Positions 41,481 to 51,009 of a DNA stretch of 64,000 nucleotides are shown one piece after another (position 1 is the stretch's first letter; each line of letters starts with the position of its first letter). Origin of the DNA: Reinekea thalattae. Its GTDB lineage: Bacteria > Pseudomonadota > Gammaproteobacteria > Pseudomonadales > Natronospirillaceae. The notes beneath the pieces are model-generated. The model ran no database searches and was not told the DNA's origin. It was given only the letters and a program-made list of their open reading frames with translations. The DNA is taken from contig NZ_VKAD01000003.1 in assembly GCF_008041945.1 (NCBI RefSeq), positions 62,001 through 126,000 of the forward strand, given 5' to 3'. The position numbers and the translations under genes are program-made.

Positions 41481-44309
41481 CTAAGCCGAAGACTCGCTTT
41501 CTGCGACGCCTTTTACGGTGAGTTTTTTGTGCAAATAGGCCAGAGCCAAAAGCGATAAGCCGAGGCCCATAAAGGAGGCGACTCGCAATAAACCTTCAAG
41601 GCCTTTTAGGTCAATAATGAAGAGTTTAAAAATCACTAACGTCAGTAAACCCATGCCGCCCAAATAACACCAACGGCCATAACGTGGCGAACCCCAAAGA
41701 ATGGTAATGATGGCTGCCAATAACCAGGCTGCTGAATAGCTGTAGAGTTCGCCTTGGATCATCGGCAAGGTTAAATCGATACTGCCTTGCCAAAGGTGAC
41801 GAAGCTCAATGTTGACAAAAACAAAGCTGCTGAGAGCAAATAATGCAGCGCTGTAACGACGCCATTCTGGTCGGTAATATTTCAACGCAACCAATGACAA
41901 GGCAACAGGGCCAGCAAAACCGAGCAGTAAAATATTAAAGACAGGCCGTGAATCTATCGCGGAGACTAACCAATCGTTCGACAGCAACAGGCTAAACAGA
42001 ATGACAGCGTAGCTGAGCAAACTGGCTGCTAATAATGCAAAACCATAGAGCTGATAAATTTTTCTGAGCCGCGTAGTGAACTGGCTGCGGTAATCGTAAA
42101 CCATCGCCATCGCACCAAATAAACAAAGGTTGAGCGTCGCTTCAATGGCACTAAAGCTCACTGCGTAGGCATCGCCCTGATAAATAAAGTAGCGGCTCAT
42201 AATCCAAAGCGTTAATACCAATAGATGCATGGTGACACCTTCGATCCAAGCTTTGATCTCACTGTATTGGCTCAATAAACGGCTACCAAAGGCAGCAGCA
42301 ATGGTGCTTCCGGCATAGCTGATAACCAACCAAGTAAAGCTTGGCGATTCATCTAACCAGTTAAGAAGCGTTAACCGAAACAGCACGATAAAGGCAGTAA
42401 TCTTTAATAACCAATGCAATGAAGGCAGCTCAAAGCGTTTTATAACCCAAGCGATTGAGGCAATTTGCAGCGCCAGCGCAAAGGTGAAACTGGCCTGATT
42501 AAAGTAGATAAAGGCGGCGAGGCTGTAAGCTAAATGGCCGCCAATAAATAACCAAACCGCCAGCGGTTTATGAACTGTGTTGTGTACTACTTTATTGGCC
42601 AGCAGCAAGTACGCCATGCCAATCATTAATGAGATCAGCGCCCAAGGAGCATTGCTCGCTGCCGTTGCAAAGTAGGCCAAGGTTAGCAGCAGTAGAGGTG
42701 CGCTGGTTAATAAGGCTGCGCCAACAAACGGCAAGCGTTGTTGTTTGTAGTTCCACCAAGCAGACAAACACAACAGGCAGGCCATACCAGACCAAGCAAG
42801 CCACCATGCATAGGCAGGAACAAAAAAGTCATTCATATAGGATGGCTCTACTAGCCTATCTATGATGATTGGGTAGGCCGCGATCGTTAGGTGTAGCAGT
42901 AATACAAGCCAGGGTAATGGCGTAAAATCTTCACGCCAGCGGCTGGCTGGAGCAATGACCGCTAGCAGTGCAAGCATCGCCAAAATATTGATGCTTGGTT
43001 GTTCGGTGACGGCAAATGTTATGGCGTTTGCCATGATTAATAGAATAAAGCTGAGCAGCGTTGATTTGCGTATCGACCAGTCACGGCGGCTTTCTTTGGC
43101 GTAAGCTACGAAGCTTGTTACTGAAAGTTGTGGCAACGGATATTGAAAGCGTTGTTGTAGCAGCCAGTCTCGATTTGGAATCGCCAGCATGCCATAACCA
43201 ATAACCGCTAGATACAAAGCAGAATATAAAATCAGTGACTCAGAACTGAGGCTAACAAGCCACCACAATAATGCTCCTGCCAAGGTGCCAAACCAAAGCC
43301 AATGGTGGTAAACGTAACGCAACACGCCAAGGGCACTAAAGCTGACTAACGCACTGTAAACGAGTAACACCAAATTAGGTTCGCTGTTTGAGCCAATTAA
43401 TGCCGGCACAAGGTAAGCACCTAAAATACCGATGGCGCTCAAAGCCGAACCATAAAATAACGATAACCACATGGTGGCGCAGGCAACCAAAGCCAGCAAT
43501 ACAAAGCCAAGGTTGACGGAGAACAAATCATAAAGATGAAAGCCAGCTAGCAGGCCAGCATAAATGGTGGTGCTGCCTGCACCAGCAAGCGTTGCAAAGG
43601 AGGCGTGTTTAACACCGGTTTTGCGAACCAAAAAGTAGGCCGCACCGTGGAAGGCAAAGCCGGTAAGGATCGCCACGGTGATGCGTCCAGCCGGAGAAAG
43701 AATGTCGTTTTCAATAGAGTGGCGAACCAAAAAGATACCGGAGATCGCAATACAGAAGCCGCCTAACCAAACCATCCAGTTTTCTTTCATGTGCTCTGTC
43801 AGCTTGGTTAGCCAAGCTGGTTGAGCGACAGCTTCGGCTTGAGTTGCATCTTCGGCGTGAACTGGCGGTTCAGGTTGAACTGTCGCCGCTGCCGTGTCTT
43901 GCTGAACGCTTTCGCTGTCATCATCATTAACGCTTTCTTCAACAGAATTGAACTCAAGCTCAGTAGATGAATCTTGGTTGGCAGCCGCAGCGTTGTCGAC
44001 GTTAATATCGCGGCTAGCCTTATCGGTAATTTTTTGCTCTGCGGCGCTGACATGGGATGAATCTGCCTGCGCTTTGGCTTGGTCGTCTAACCTAGCTTCG
44101 CTTAAGTCTGAGCTTTTCTCTGCCGATGCTTGGTCAGAGGCCTGCTGCACAGTCGCCAACAGCGTTTCTATTTGCTGCTGTTGCTGGCTTTGTCGAGTTT
44201 CAAGACGATAGAGTAAGTTTTGGACGCTGGATACTTTGCTGGTAATGACACAAAGCAAGATAAACGGAATAACCCCGATGATGAGTATTAATGTAAAAAC
44301 GGCTTCCAT
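41481..44309 (-). CDS. DUF2339 family polytopic membrane protein
   Basis: Large inner-membrane protein of 942 aa. Residue 1-30 is a membrane helix, residues 30-165 are a hydrophilic segment rich in Gln, Ala, Asp and Glu, partly coiled coil (QSQQQQQIETLLATVQQ). From 175 to the end there are more than twenty hydrophobic segments. LGGFCIAISGIFLVRHSIE just after the linker, then the GAAYFLVRK and AGAGSTTIYAGL segments, match the DUF2339 pattern I recall. Function unknown for the family; a role in envelope or transport is guesswork. AGGA lies 7 nt before the ATG. Confidence 0.85.
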   Translation of the reverse strand: MEAVFTLILIIGVIPFILLCVITSKVSSVQNLLYRLETRQSQQQQQIETLLATVQQASDQASAEKSSDLSEARLDDQAKAQADSSHVSAAEQKITDKASRDINVDNAAAANQDSSTELEFNSVEESVNDDDSESVQQDTAAATVQPEPPVHAEDATQAEAVAQPAWLTKLTEHMKENWMVWLGGFCIAISGIFLVRHSIENDILSPAGRITVAILTGFAFHGAAYFLVRKTGVKHASFATLAGAGSTTIYAGLLAGFHLYDLFSVNLGFVLLALVACATMWLSLFYGSALSAIGILGAYLVPALIGSNSEPNLVLLVYSALVSFSALGVLRYVYHHWLWFGTLAGALLWWLVSLSSESLILYSALYLAVIGYGMLAIPNRDWLLQQRFQYPLPQLSVTSFVAYAKESRRDWSIRKSTLLSFILLIMANAITFAVTEQPSINILAMLALLAVIAPASRWREDFTPLPWLVLLLHLTIAAYPIIIDRLVEPSYMNDFFVPAYAWWLAWSGMACLLCLSAWWNYKQQRLPFVGAALLTSAPLLLLTLAYFATAASNAPWALISLMIGMAYLLLANKVVHNTVHKPLAVWLFIGGHLAYSLAAFIYFNQASFTFALALQIASIAWVIKRFELPSLHWLLKITAFIVLFRLTLLNWLDESPSFTWLVISYAGSTIAAAFGSRLLSQYSEIKAWIEGVTMHLLVLTLWIMSRYFIYQGDAYAVSFSAIEATLNLCLFGAMAMVYDYRSQFTTRLRKIYQLYGFALLAASLLSYAVILFSLLLSNDWLVSAIDSRPVFNILLLGFAGPVALSLVALKYYRPEWRRYSAALFALSSFVFVNIELRHLWQGSIDLTLPMIQGELYSYSAAWLLAAIITILWGSPRYGRWCYLGGMGLLTLVIFKLFIIDLKGLEGLLRVASFMGLGLSLLALAYLHKKLTVKGVAESESSA

Positions 44310-44474
44310 CTATATTCCTTGAAAAAGTAATAACCAGTTGATGACGGACTTACAGTAAGCTGCTTTGTTACAAACAAAGCAACAAAGCACTCAGACGCAA
44401 TAGTTTCTCGATCTTAGCATAGCTTTACTGAGCTCGACTAAAATGTGAGCTTGGTTAAAATTTTAACCAATGGC

Positions 44475-45323
44475 TTAGTCTAAATTTTCCATAATCGCTT
44501 TGACGGCGTGATAGGTCTGTTCGACCGCGAGGCTAAATGAGTCGTGCTTTGTAATCGAGTCTTGTGGGGCAACGTCGGGTTCGTAGACGTAGTTGCTGGC
44601 AGTTCTGATGGCGATAACCTTTTCAAAGTGGCATCGCTTAGCATCGGCTAAACGCATGCAAGCGGTAAGTATGCCAGAGTTCTCCATATCGCTAATGCAA
44701 AAATCCCCTTCGTTTTTGGTCTTCGGAGTTGAATCTGCGCACCATTGATTTGTCCAATGTTCTGCCCATTGCGCTAAGCGTTTGCCGTGCCAGTAGGCGT
44801 CCATTGAGAGGCCATCACCGACGATGCAATCAACGTTGCTGTGTGTGCAAATAATCTGTTGGCATTTATTAACTAGCGGTTGGTTAAGCGTGAATCGTTC
44901 GGTGCCGGTCAGCCAAGGAAGTTTTTCTTTATAAAATGTTTTTTCCTCGCTGCATTCGCGTGGGTCAATCTCAAAGCACAGACCATTGATGACATGTCGT
45001 AAACACACCACCGTTCCTAATCTGCCTTTACTCGGCATCAGTCCGCCAATACCAGCAATAATGATGTAACAGTCTGTTAGGTCAACCAGATGCGAAAGCC
45101 CGATTGCCATCATCGATGCAGAGGCATTGGCAATGCCCATGCCGGTGGTGATTAAGCCAATACCCTGAGAGTTATAATAAAGCGGAGAGAAGGCACCAGC
45201 AATCGGCAGTTGCTGAGTCAGCGCTTCTTTGCTTTTAAAGAGTTCATCTTCACCGGTAAACTCTGGAATATCGTCACTGCTATAGGCTGTGACAATCAAA
45301 AATTTTAATGCTATCGGTTGCAT
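44475..45323 (-). CDS. Nucleoside phosphorylase-like protein (NUP family)
   Basis: Protein of 282 aa resembling the purine nucleoside permease/NUP family, which shares the nucleoside phosphorylase fold. Support: GLITTGMGIANASASMMAIG, the IIIAGIGGLMPSKGRLGTVV strand-loop, and FCISDMENSGILTACMRLAD with IRTASNYVYEP near the C terminus. There is no clear signal peptide, unlike several relatives, so it is probably cytoplasmic. It may cleave or bind purine nucleosides. AGGA lies 6 nt before the ATG. It sits 47 nt after the Hsp70-operon membrane protein gene and may be cotranscribed with it. Confidence 0.78.
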   Translation of the reverse strand: MQPIALKFLIVTAYSSDDIPEFTGEDELFKSKEALTQQLPIAGAFSPLYYNSQGIGLITTGMGIANASASMMAIGLSHLVDLTDCYIIIAGIGGLMPSKGRLGTVVCLRHVINGLCFEIDPRECSEEKTFYKEKLPWLTGTERFTLNQPLVNKCQQIICTHSNVDCIVGDGLSMDAYWHGKRLAQWAEHWTNQWCADSTPKTKNEGDFCISDMENSGILTACMRLADAKRCHFEKVIAIRTASNYVYEPDVAPQDSITKHDSFSLAVEQTYHAVKAIMENLD

Positions 45324-45370
45324 GTTTTTTCCTGTTTACCAAGCGCTAATCAACCCAATTAGGTATTTAA

Positions 45371-46783
45371 CTAGTCGCAGATTATTTCGTTAATAATATC
45401 CAAGAAGCGTTGGTTACCGATACTGTTCGCCAGTGGAATGCAGTTCATACACATAAAGTGTACGAGGCTTTGGTCTTTCTTTTTATTCCAAAGATGAGCA
45501 ATCCAATTCCATAAAATACCGTCGATATTATGGATGGCTGCAAAATAGGCTTGCTTGTCCGTTGACAGTTCTTCTAAAAGTTTAAGCACCTTTTTAAATT
45601 CTAAAAAACTACTAGCGCTGCCTTTAAGCGTTTTATCTTCTAGCTGACTGTTAATGTTGCGCGTCAGGTAAAGCAAACTCTTGTAGGTTCGATCGATCTG
45701 TTCGTAATCTTGCTCGCTTTGCTGTGGTTGGCTTGCGCTGTCTTGGGTTTTTTTTATCAGCAACCGCTGTACGCTTTGCTGAATAGAGTCCCAACTGGTT
45801 TGTGTATCCCAACTGCCGAGCTGTTCGGCACGCTGTTGCCATTGCAATTTTTGTTGCTCAGAAAATAACGCGCTAGTTAATTTTTCATTCTGTTGCTGTG
45901 TCAGGCTGTTGGCTGTAATCAGGCTGTGCAGGCTAATATCATCGCTAGGCGTTTGTGTTGTATTGAGTGATTTACGGTATTGCGCAGGCAGTCTGCGCAG
46001 TGCCGGTTCTGTTAAGCAGAACAGCCAATAATAAAAACATTTAAAGCGAATGGCCGAGCCTGCTTCTTTTTTAACCCGCGCCAAGTAAAAATATTTTACG
46101 TAACGCGCCAGTCGATTCTTGGCTCTGCCATCCCATTGGCAGGCGATGCTGTACAGTTCGTCCCAGTCTGAGTCTGCCAATGCTGCGACAATGGCGCATT
46201 TAAATGCATAACGACTGATAGCTTTCGGAATAGAGCGCGAGCCCAAACCTGAGAGTTTTTTTAATTCGCTAGCCAAATGGTCGAAATCATCTGGGTGGCT
46301 GAGTTGGCTTTCAATCAGCGTATATAAAATAATATCGCCGGAGTAGATGGCAGTTTTGTGATTGACAAACTGCTCTCGTAGCCACTGTAGCTGCTGTTTT
46401 TTTTGTTCAGAGTTTTTGAGCTTTCGTACCGCGATAAAACCAAAAAATAACCCAGCGGCGTGTGGGTTACGTTTATATCTAATAAGGCTTTTACAGCCTA
46501 AACGATAACTTAGCGACACCATTGCGGCATTGGCGCTGATCTTGGCTAGAGTCGACGGTGACGCGGCAAAGATAAACAGCGGTAAGCTTAAATAAAGCGG
46601 TAACACCAACGGTATTCTGAATACCGAAAAAACAATAAACAACAGCGCCCAATAGCCGACTGCAGCTAAAAGCTGGGTTAACTTTAAATGGCTGGTGGCA
46701 GAAATATCGCTGTCGATCCTGCTCGATTTTATGTCGCCAAACATAAAAAATAAAAACACCAAGATCAGTAGCACTATGCCCAT
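45371..46783 (-). CDS. Unrecognised membrane-anchored protein of the Hsp70 operon
   Basis: I do not recognise a family. 470 aa: a first hydrophobic helix at 1-15, two more at about 37-80, then a soluble, mostly helical cytoplasmic region rich in basic residues (near 90-270) and a C-terminal part with Gln-rich helices (SEQQKLQWQQRAEQLGSW). It could be a tethered adaptor. It overlaps the J-like gene by 10 nt and has AGGTG 5 nt before its ATG, so it is translated with that gene and the Hsp70. This order suggests a membrane-anchored partner of the chaperone. Confidence 0.75.
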   Translation of the reverse strand: MGIVLLILVFLFFMFGDIKSSRIDSDISATSHLKLTQLLAAVGYWALLFIVFSVFRIPLVLPLYLSLPLFIFAASPSTLAKISANAAMVSLSYRLGCKSLIRYKRNPHAAGLFFGFIAVRKLKNSEQKKQQLQWLREQFVNHKTAIYSGDIILYTLIESQLSHPDDFDHLASELKKLSGLGSRSIPKAISRYAFKCAIVAALADSDWDELYSIACQWDGRAKNRLARYVKYFYLARVKKEAGSAIRFKCFYYWLFCLTEPALRRLPAQYRKSLNTTQTPSDDISLHSLITANSLTQQQNEKLTSALFSEQQKLQWQQRAEQLGSWDTQTSWDSIQQSVQRLLIKKTQDSASQPQQSEQDYEQIDRTYKSLLYLTRNINSQLEDKTLKGSASSFLEFKKVLKLLEELSTDKQAYFAAIHNIDGILWNWIAHLWNKKKDQSLVHFMCMNCIPLANSIGNQRFLDIINEIICD

Positions 46784-47163
46784 AAAAGCACCTTGAGTTT
46801 ACGTGCCAGCTGAATGAGATTGGGTTGTCTTTTTTCAGTGCTTGGCAGGGTGCTGTCAGAATTTTTTTGCGCTTCTTGGCTGTTGTTTTCTGTTTCGCTT
46901 TCGCTTAGATACCAGAACTCGGCCAACAGGCGCGAGTTGGGTTCTTGCAGTGCGGCCTTGGCTTCGCGGATTTCAAAACTGTCGCGGTTAAAGTCACCAA
47001 AGGGCGTTGTATAGCGCTCGGCATTGGGCACTTTAAATTGAATTTTTGCTTCTATTTCGCGCGCGGCCTTTTCGATATCGCTGTTACTGGCACTGGGTTC
47101 TAAACCTAACAACCAAAATGGCCACGCCAAGTAACGTTGTTTATCAATAGATTCCAGATTCAT
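46774..47163 (-). CDS. Degenerate J-domain-like protein without HPD
   Basis: 129 aa. The N-terminal 85 residues follow the J-domain layout: FWLLGLEPSASNSDIEKAAR (the LGL..ASNSDI.KA.R pattern of helices I-II), then a loop where HPD is expected but the sequence reads KVPNAERYTTPFGDF, then FEIREAKAALQEPNSRLLAEF (helix III and IV region). The HPD tripeptide that stimulates Hsp70 ATPase is absent. The C-terminal 45 residues are polar and low in complexity, ending with a basic amphipathic helix. It overlaps the Hsp70 gene by 20 nt and the membrane protein gene by 10 nt. Confidence 0.75.
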   Translation of the reverse strand: MNLESIDKQRYLAWPFWLLGLEPSASNSDIEKAAREIEAKIQFKVPNAERYTTPFGDFNRDSFEIREAKAALQEPNSRLLAEFWYLSESETENNSQEAQKNSDSTLPSTEKRQPNLIQLARKLKVLLWA

Positions 47164-49594
47164 GGCTGCCTGGCTGACCTAAGTTTTTGTACTGTTGTGG
47201 AATGCAGCTAAACAACGCCGAAGTTAGTTTTTCTAACTCGCTGTAGTCTTTGTTGGCAATGGCTTCACGGCCCTGTTTAATGATCGCATCACTGCGTTTT
47301 GGGTCTGTTGAAGCGTGCGCAAACGAAGCCCAATGTTCAAACGGGCCACACCAAAATGCCGGATTATTTTTGCGCGCCGAGTAATTTAGCTGTTGTAAGC
47401 GTTCATGCAAACGTTCTAATTCGCCTTTGCGTTTATTACGAAAGGCAGACGCCATATGTTCGTTGCAGTCGGCTAAAATTTGCTTCTCGGTTTCATTGCC
47501 CCACTGCGCTACGCTGCTCGAAGTGTAGTAATAAAGCTGTTCAACTTCGTGGATTAGGTCGATTAAATCATCTTGCGATTCTATCGATTCGAAGGTCGCT
47601 TCAATGTCGACCAAAATGCGCGCAATACGATGGCAGCTATCGTCATCGGTATTGTTGTCATCCAATTCTGCAAGAATTGGTTGAATCTGTTCTACTAACG
47701 GATTCAGCTGGGCAATGGTTTTGTCTTGCCGTTCACTGAACGCCAACTTTATGCGTTGTGATAATTTATTATTCAGGCTGTGCGCCGAGGCGCGCAAGTT
47801 TGCCAACGATGAGGTTTCCATCATCAGGTTGGCAACCCCTTCAATGATGATGCCTTGATCGACAATTAACGCCTGTGCTTTTAAGTCGCCGCCACGGTCG
47901 ACTTCGATAGTAATTTCAATTGCCGAGCCAACAGGTAAGGTCTTTTTCAGCTGCGCCGCCTCGATGTTTAGGCTACCAACCTTGCGGCAAAATCGAGATT
48001 GCTTACGCTCGCCCTGCACGATAGGAATGGTCATGACTTCGTTTGAACCGGGCTCTAACGGACTGACGGTCGATTGCATAAAGGTGCGCTTGGCAGGTAA
48101 TGGCGTGCCGCGTTCAATAAATGAGCGGGCGTTGCCATCGGCCAGTGCCACACTGATGGTTCTGGCCAGCGGCGGATCAGACATATTAAGGCCATGCACA
48201 ATGTTGATGCTTGAATAGCGAACCTCAAGCGGCTGTTTGTTAGCATCGAATCCGTGCAAGTTAAAACGGTTATTGTCACCAGCGGTAATCGCCAGTTCGG
48301 TCATGAAAAGGTTATCGTCAACGGCAATAAAGTCACTGTTAAAGTGACCGCGCTGGTCGCTGATTTTAACAAAGGCGAGCGCTAAATCTGGATCGACAAC
48401 GCGGCCTAAAATCATCGGGTTCAACTCTGAGCATACGCTTGGGTATTGCAGCCAAAGCTGATTGCTTAAAGGGGCATTGGCGCTTTCGTCTTGGCTGCTT
48501 TCGCAACCTAAATTGATCGTGGCTGCATACAGTGCCGCGCCTTTAGAAACCAGCGCCATCGGGTCGCCATTGCCTTCGGCTAACGGCGCTAATTGTTCTG
48601 TGACTGCCTGTTGAATGATCGGCATGTTTGCCGGGCCGCCGACCAAGACAACACGGGCGAGTTTGTCTTTTTCGAGGCCGTGTTTTTGCAATAGCCGCAA
48701 ACAGATATCGATAGAGCGTTGAATCAGCGGAACGCACAGTTCGCTCAGTTGGTTGCGATTGAATGCGATATCGTATTCGTAGTGCTCACCCTGATAGTCA
48801 AAGTCGAGTTCAAGCACACTGTGTTCGGTATTGGATAGGCGAATTTTTGTTGCTTCTGCGACGTCTTCAAAGTGTCGTTGAATGCTACTGATCTGTGCAT
48901 CATGCTGGTCGATTTTGAGTGAGTGCTGCTGTTCGAGCTGCTGAAAAATCCACTGCACGATTTTACGGTCTATATCACGGCCACCTAAAAAGTTATCACC
49001 GTCGTGACCGACCACCCTTAATAAGCCATCGCGCGTTTCTAATAACGAAACATCGAAGGTGCCGCCGCCTAAGTCATACACCAGCCAGGCTTGGCCTGCG
49101 TGATCTTGGCTCCAGCCTGCGGCTAAACCAGAGGCTACAGGCTCAGGTAACAGCTCAACCTGCTCAAAGCCTGCTAAACGTGCCGCTTCGGCGGTGGCTT
49201 TACTTTGCGGGATTTCAAATAACGCCGGTACCGTAATGACTGCCTTGTTGATATCGCCACCGAGCTGTTCGCAAGTGATGGCTTTTAAGTATTTCAGCAC
49301 TTCGGCTGAAAGCTCTTCGGCTTGCCACTGTTTGCCACGGCAGTCTGCTGAGCTGAGGCTTTGAGTGCCGAGCAGCCGTTTAAATTCTTTAAAGGTGTTT
49401 TTAGGATCGCTGTACAGGTGCTTTTTGGCTTTTTCGCCAACACTGATGCCAGTTTCAGTAACGCGCACTACAGAAGGGTTATTGACTTCGCCGCGGCTAT
49501 TTAAGATCGGTTTAACTTCACCTGCTTCAAAATAAGAAACCGCAGAATTGGACGTGCCTAAATCAATGCCGATGTATCGTGTCGTGGTGTTCAT
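47144..49594 (-). CDS. Hsp70 family protein (DnaK-like, atypical)
   Basis: ATPase chaperone of 816 aa, longer than DnaK (about 640). The nucleotide-binding domain is complete: YIGIDLGTSNSAVSYF at 7-22, WLVYDLGGGTFDVSLLE and ARVVLVGGPANMPIIQQAV, with the actin-fold phosphate and adenosine motifs. A substrate-binding-like beta region follows (LPAKRTFMQSTVSPLEPGSN), then a long helical C terminus. The DnaK-type EEVD/K tail is missing and no grpE or dnaJ is adjacent. It is first of a three-gene overlapping operon. It is not the housekeeping DnaK; HscC-like specialised roles are possible. Confidence 0.92.
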   Translation of the reverse strand: MNTTTRYIGIDLGTSNSAVSYFEAGEVKPILNSRGEVNNPSVVRVTETGISVGEKAKKHLYSDPKNTFKEFKRLLGTQSLSSADCRGKQWQAEELSAEVLKYLKAITCEQLGGDINKAVITVPALFEIPQSKATAEAARLAGFEQVELLPEPVASGLAAGWSQDHAGQAWLVYDLGGGTFDVSLLETRDGLLRVVGHDGDNFLGGRDIDRKIVQWIFQQLEQQHSLKIDQHDAQISSIQRHFEDVAEATKIRLSNTEHSVLELDFDYQGEHYEYDIAFNRNQLSELCVPLIQRSIDICLRLLQKHGLEKDKLARVVLVGGPANMPIIQQAVTEQLAPLAEGNGDPMALVSKGAALYAATINLGCESSQDESANAPLSNQLWLQYPSVCSELNPMILGRVVDPDLALAFVKISDQRGHFNSDFIAVDDNLFMTELAITAGDNNRFNLHGFDANKQPLEVRYSSINIVHGLNMSDPPLARTISVALADGNARSFIERGTPLPAKRTFMQSTVSPLEPGSNEVMTIPIVQGERKQSRFCRKVGSLNIEAAQLKKTLPVGSAIEITIEVDRGGDLKAQALIVDQGIIIEGVANLMMETSSLANLRASAHSLNNKLSQRIKLAFSERQDKTIAQLNPLVEQIQPILAELDDNNTDDDSCHRIARILVDIEATFESIESQDDLIDLIHEVEQLYYYTSSSVAQWGNETEKQILADCNEHMASAFRNKRKGELERLHERLQQLNYSARKNNPAFWCGPFEHWASFAHASTDPKRSDAIIKQGREAIANKDYSELEKLTSALFSCIPQQYKNLGQPGSHESGIY

Positions 49595-49730
49595 AATGTC
49601 GTCGTATCATCCTAAATAAACGCTGGCTTGCGCACTGGGTGCGCTGCTTTTATGGATTTTTCCGCGTTAGAATATCGATTGACTTGGATCGGTTCAATGA
49701 GCAAAGCAGCGCTGGCTAATAGGCTTCATT

Positions 49731-49767
49731 GCTAAAGCGCTTAAGGTTTATCGCTAAAGCGCTAAGG
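49731..49767. repeat. Two near-identical 15-16-bp direct repeats after mscS
   Basis: GCTAAAGCGCTTAAGG (49731-49746) and GCTAAAGCGCTAAGG (49753-49767) lie 6 nt apart; the second runs into the stop end of the mscS-like gene. No clear function. Confidence 0.5.
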
Positions 49768-51009
49768 CAATATCCGAACTTCTCGTTGCGGGAACGGGAA
49801 TTCAAAGCCATGCTCGTTCATTAACTTCCAAATGCTATAGAGGATATCGGCACTGACGCGGTTTTCTCCATCGTCAACGGCATTCATCCAAAATTCCACC
49901 AGTAAGTCGATACCGTTATCACCAAAGCCTTTGATCTCGATATCCGGCTGTTCAGCGATTGAATATTGTGGCCCAGAAAGCACCTGCGGGTTGGCCTTTA
50001 GGCTGTCGATAACCAGCGGGAATAGCGCATCTAAATCGGTTTTGTAGGCAACACTGAAACTCAGGCTGTAGCGTTGTTGGGTGTTTTTGTGCGTCCAGTT
50101 AGTAAAGGTTTGCGAGAAGAACACATCATTGGGCACCACGATGTCTTTGCCATCAAAGGTTTCTAATGTGATCGAACGCAGGTTTAGTTCGCGAATAATG
50201 CCGCTTTGACCGCTTTCTAGCTCAATGTAATCACCTATCGATAAAGAGCGGTCCATGAGGATGATCAAGCCAGAAACAAAGTTAGAGGCAATCGATTGCA
50301 GGCCAAAACCCAAACCGACACCTAAAGCACCACCAAAGACTGCCAGCGTGGTTAGGTTGACGCCAACGACATTAAGCAGCAATACAATCAGTAGAGTAAT
50401 AAAGCCGACTTCAAATAGCTTGGCGATAATTTCTCGTGTGCTCGAATCCAGGTGCTGTTGTTTGCGAATGTTCTGCTTTACCACTCGGTTCGACTCGCGG
50501 CCAAACCAGAACAGAATGCCGCCGATGTAAGCCAGCTTAACCACATCGAACAGGCTGATATTAATGCCACCAATGCTGAGTCGATAGTTATCTAAACTGT
50601 GAGTGATTGGGTCTAACAGGTCGAAAAAGTTCAGCGCGATAATTGGTGTAATGGAGTAAAGCAGCAAGCGGCCGATTTTTTTTGATGGAAATAAATACAG
50701 CGCCAAGTTCATCACCGCGAGCAAAAAGGCGATCGATTGAACGGCGATAACAATACGCTGACGCACCAGCGTGGCAAGGTATTGTTCGCTGAGCATAGCA
50801 AGGCTTAACACCCACAGCATAAGCAACAGGGTGAGTTGAATGCGTCGGTTTTCAATTAACGAACCGCTCTTAAAGGCCGGTTTTAGCAGCGCAATAAGTA
50901 GGCTGCAAAGCAATAGCGATGCAGCAAAGCTAATCGCCAACCAAGCCACAGGATGCACTAGATTAAAAGGCCCCGAGCTGGGTTCAAAGTTGATCAACCA
51001 ACTTAACAT
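49762..51009 (-). CDS. MscS family mechanosensitive channel
   Basis: Inner-membrane channel of 415 aa. Five or six hydrophobic helices occupy residues 15-215, followed by the pore helix and beta domain: FGGALGVGLGFGLQSIASNF is the Gly/Ala-rich TM3 (a classic MscS signature) near 233-252, and GLIILMDRSLSIGDYIELE continues it. The C-terminal FPFPQREV motif is conserved in MscS. It releases solutes upon hypo-osmotic shock. Its ATG overlaps the end of the LysR gene by 7 nt, with GGAG 7 nt upstream. Confidence 0.92.
   Translation of the reverse strand: MLSWLINFEPSSGPFNLVHPVAWLAISFAASLLLCSLLIALLKPAFKSGSLIENRRIQLTLLLMLWVLSLAMLSEQYLATLVRQRIVIAVQSIAFLLAVMNLALYLFPSKKIGRLLLYSITPIIALNFFDLLDPITHSLDNYRLSIGGINISLFDVVKLAYIGGILFWFGRESNRVVKQNIRKQQHLDSSTREIIAKLFEVGFITLLIVLLLNVVGVNLTTLAVFGGALGVGLGFGLQSIASNFVSGLIILMDRSLSIGDYIELESGQSGIIRELNLRSITLETFDGKDIVVPNDVFFSQTFTNWTHKNTQQRYSLSFSVAYKTDLDALFPLVIDSLKANPQVLSGPQYSIAEQPDIEIKGFGDNGIDLLVEFWMNAVDDGENRVSADILYSIWKLMNEHGFEFPFPQREVRILP

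Noticed and set aside
47299-47739. 146-codon open frame on the plus strand
   Set aside because: Opposite the Hsp70 coding region, with no family features; the Hsp70 frame is intact there.
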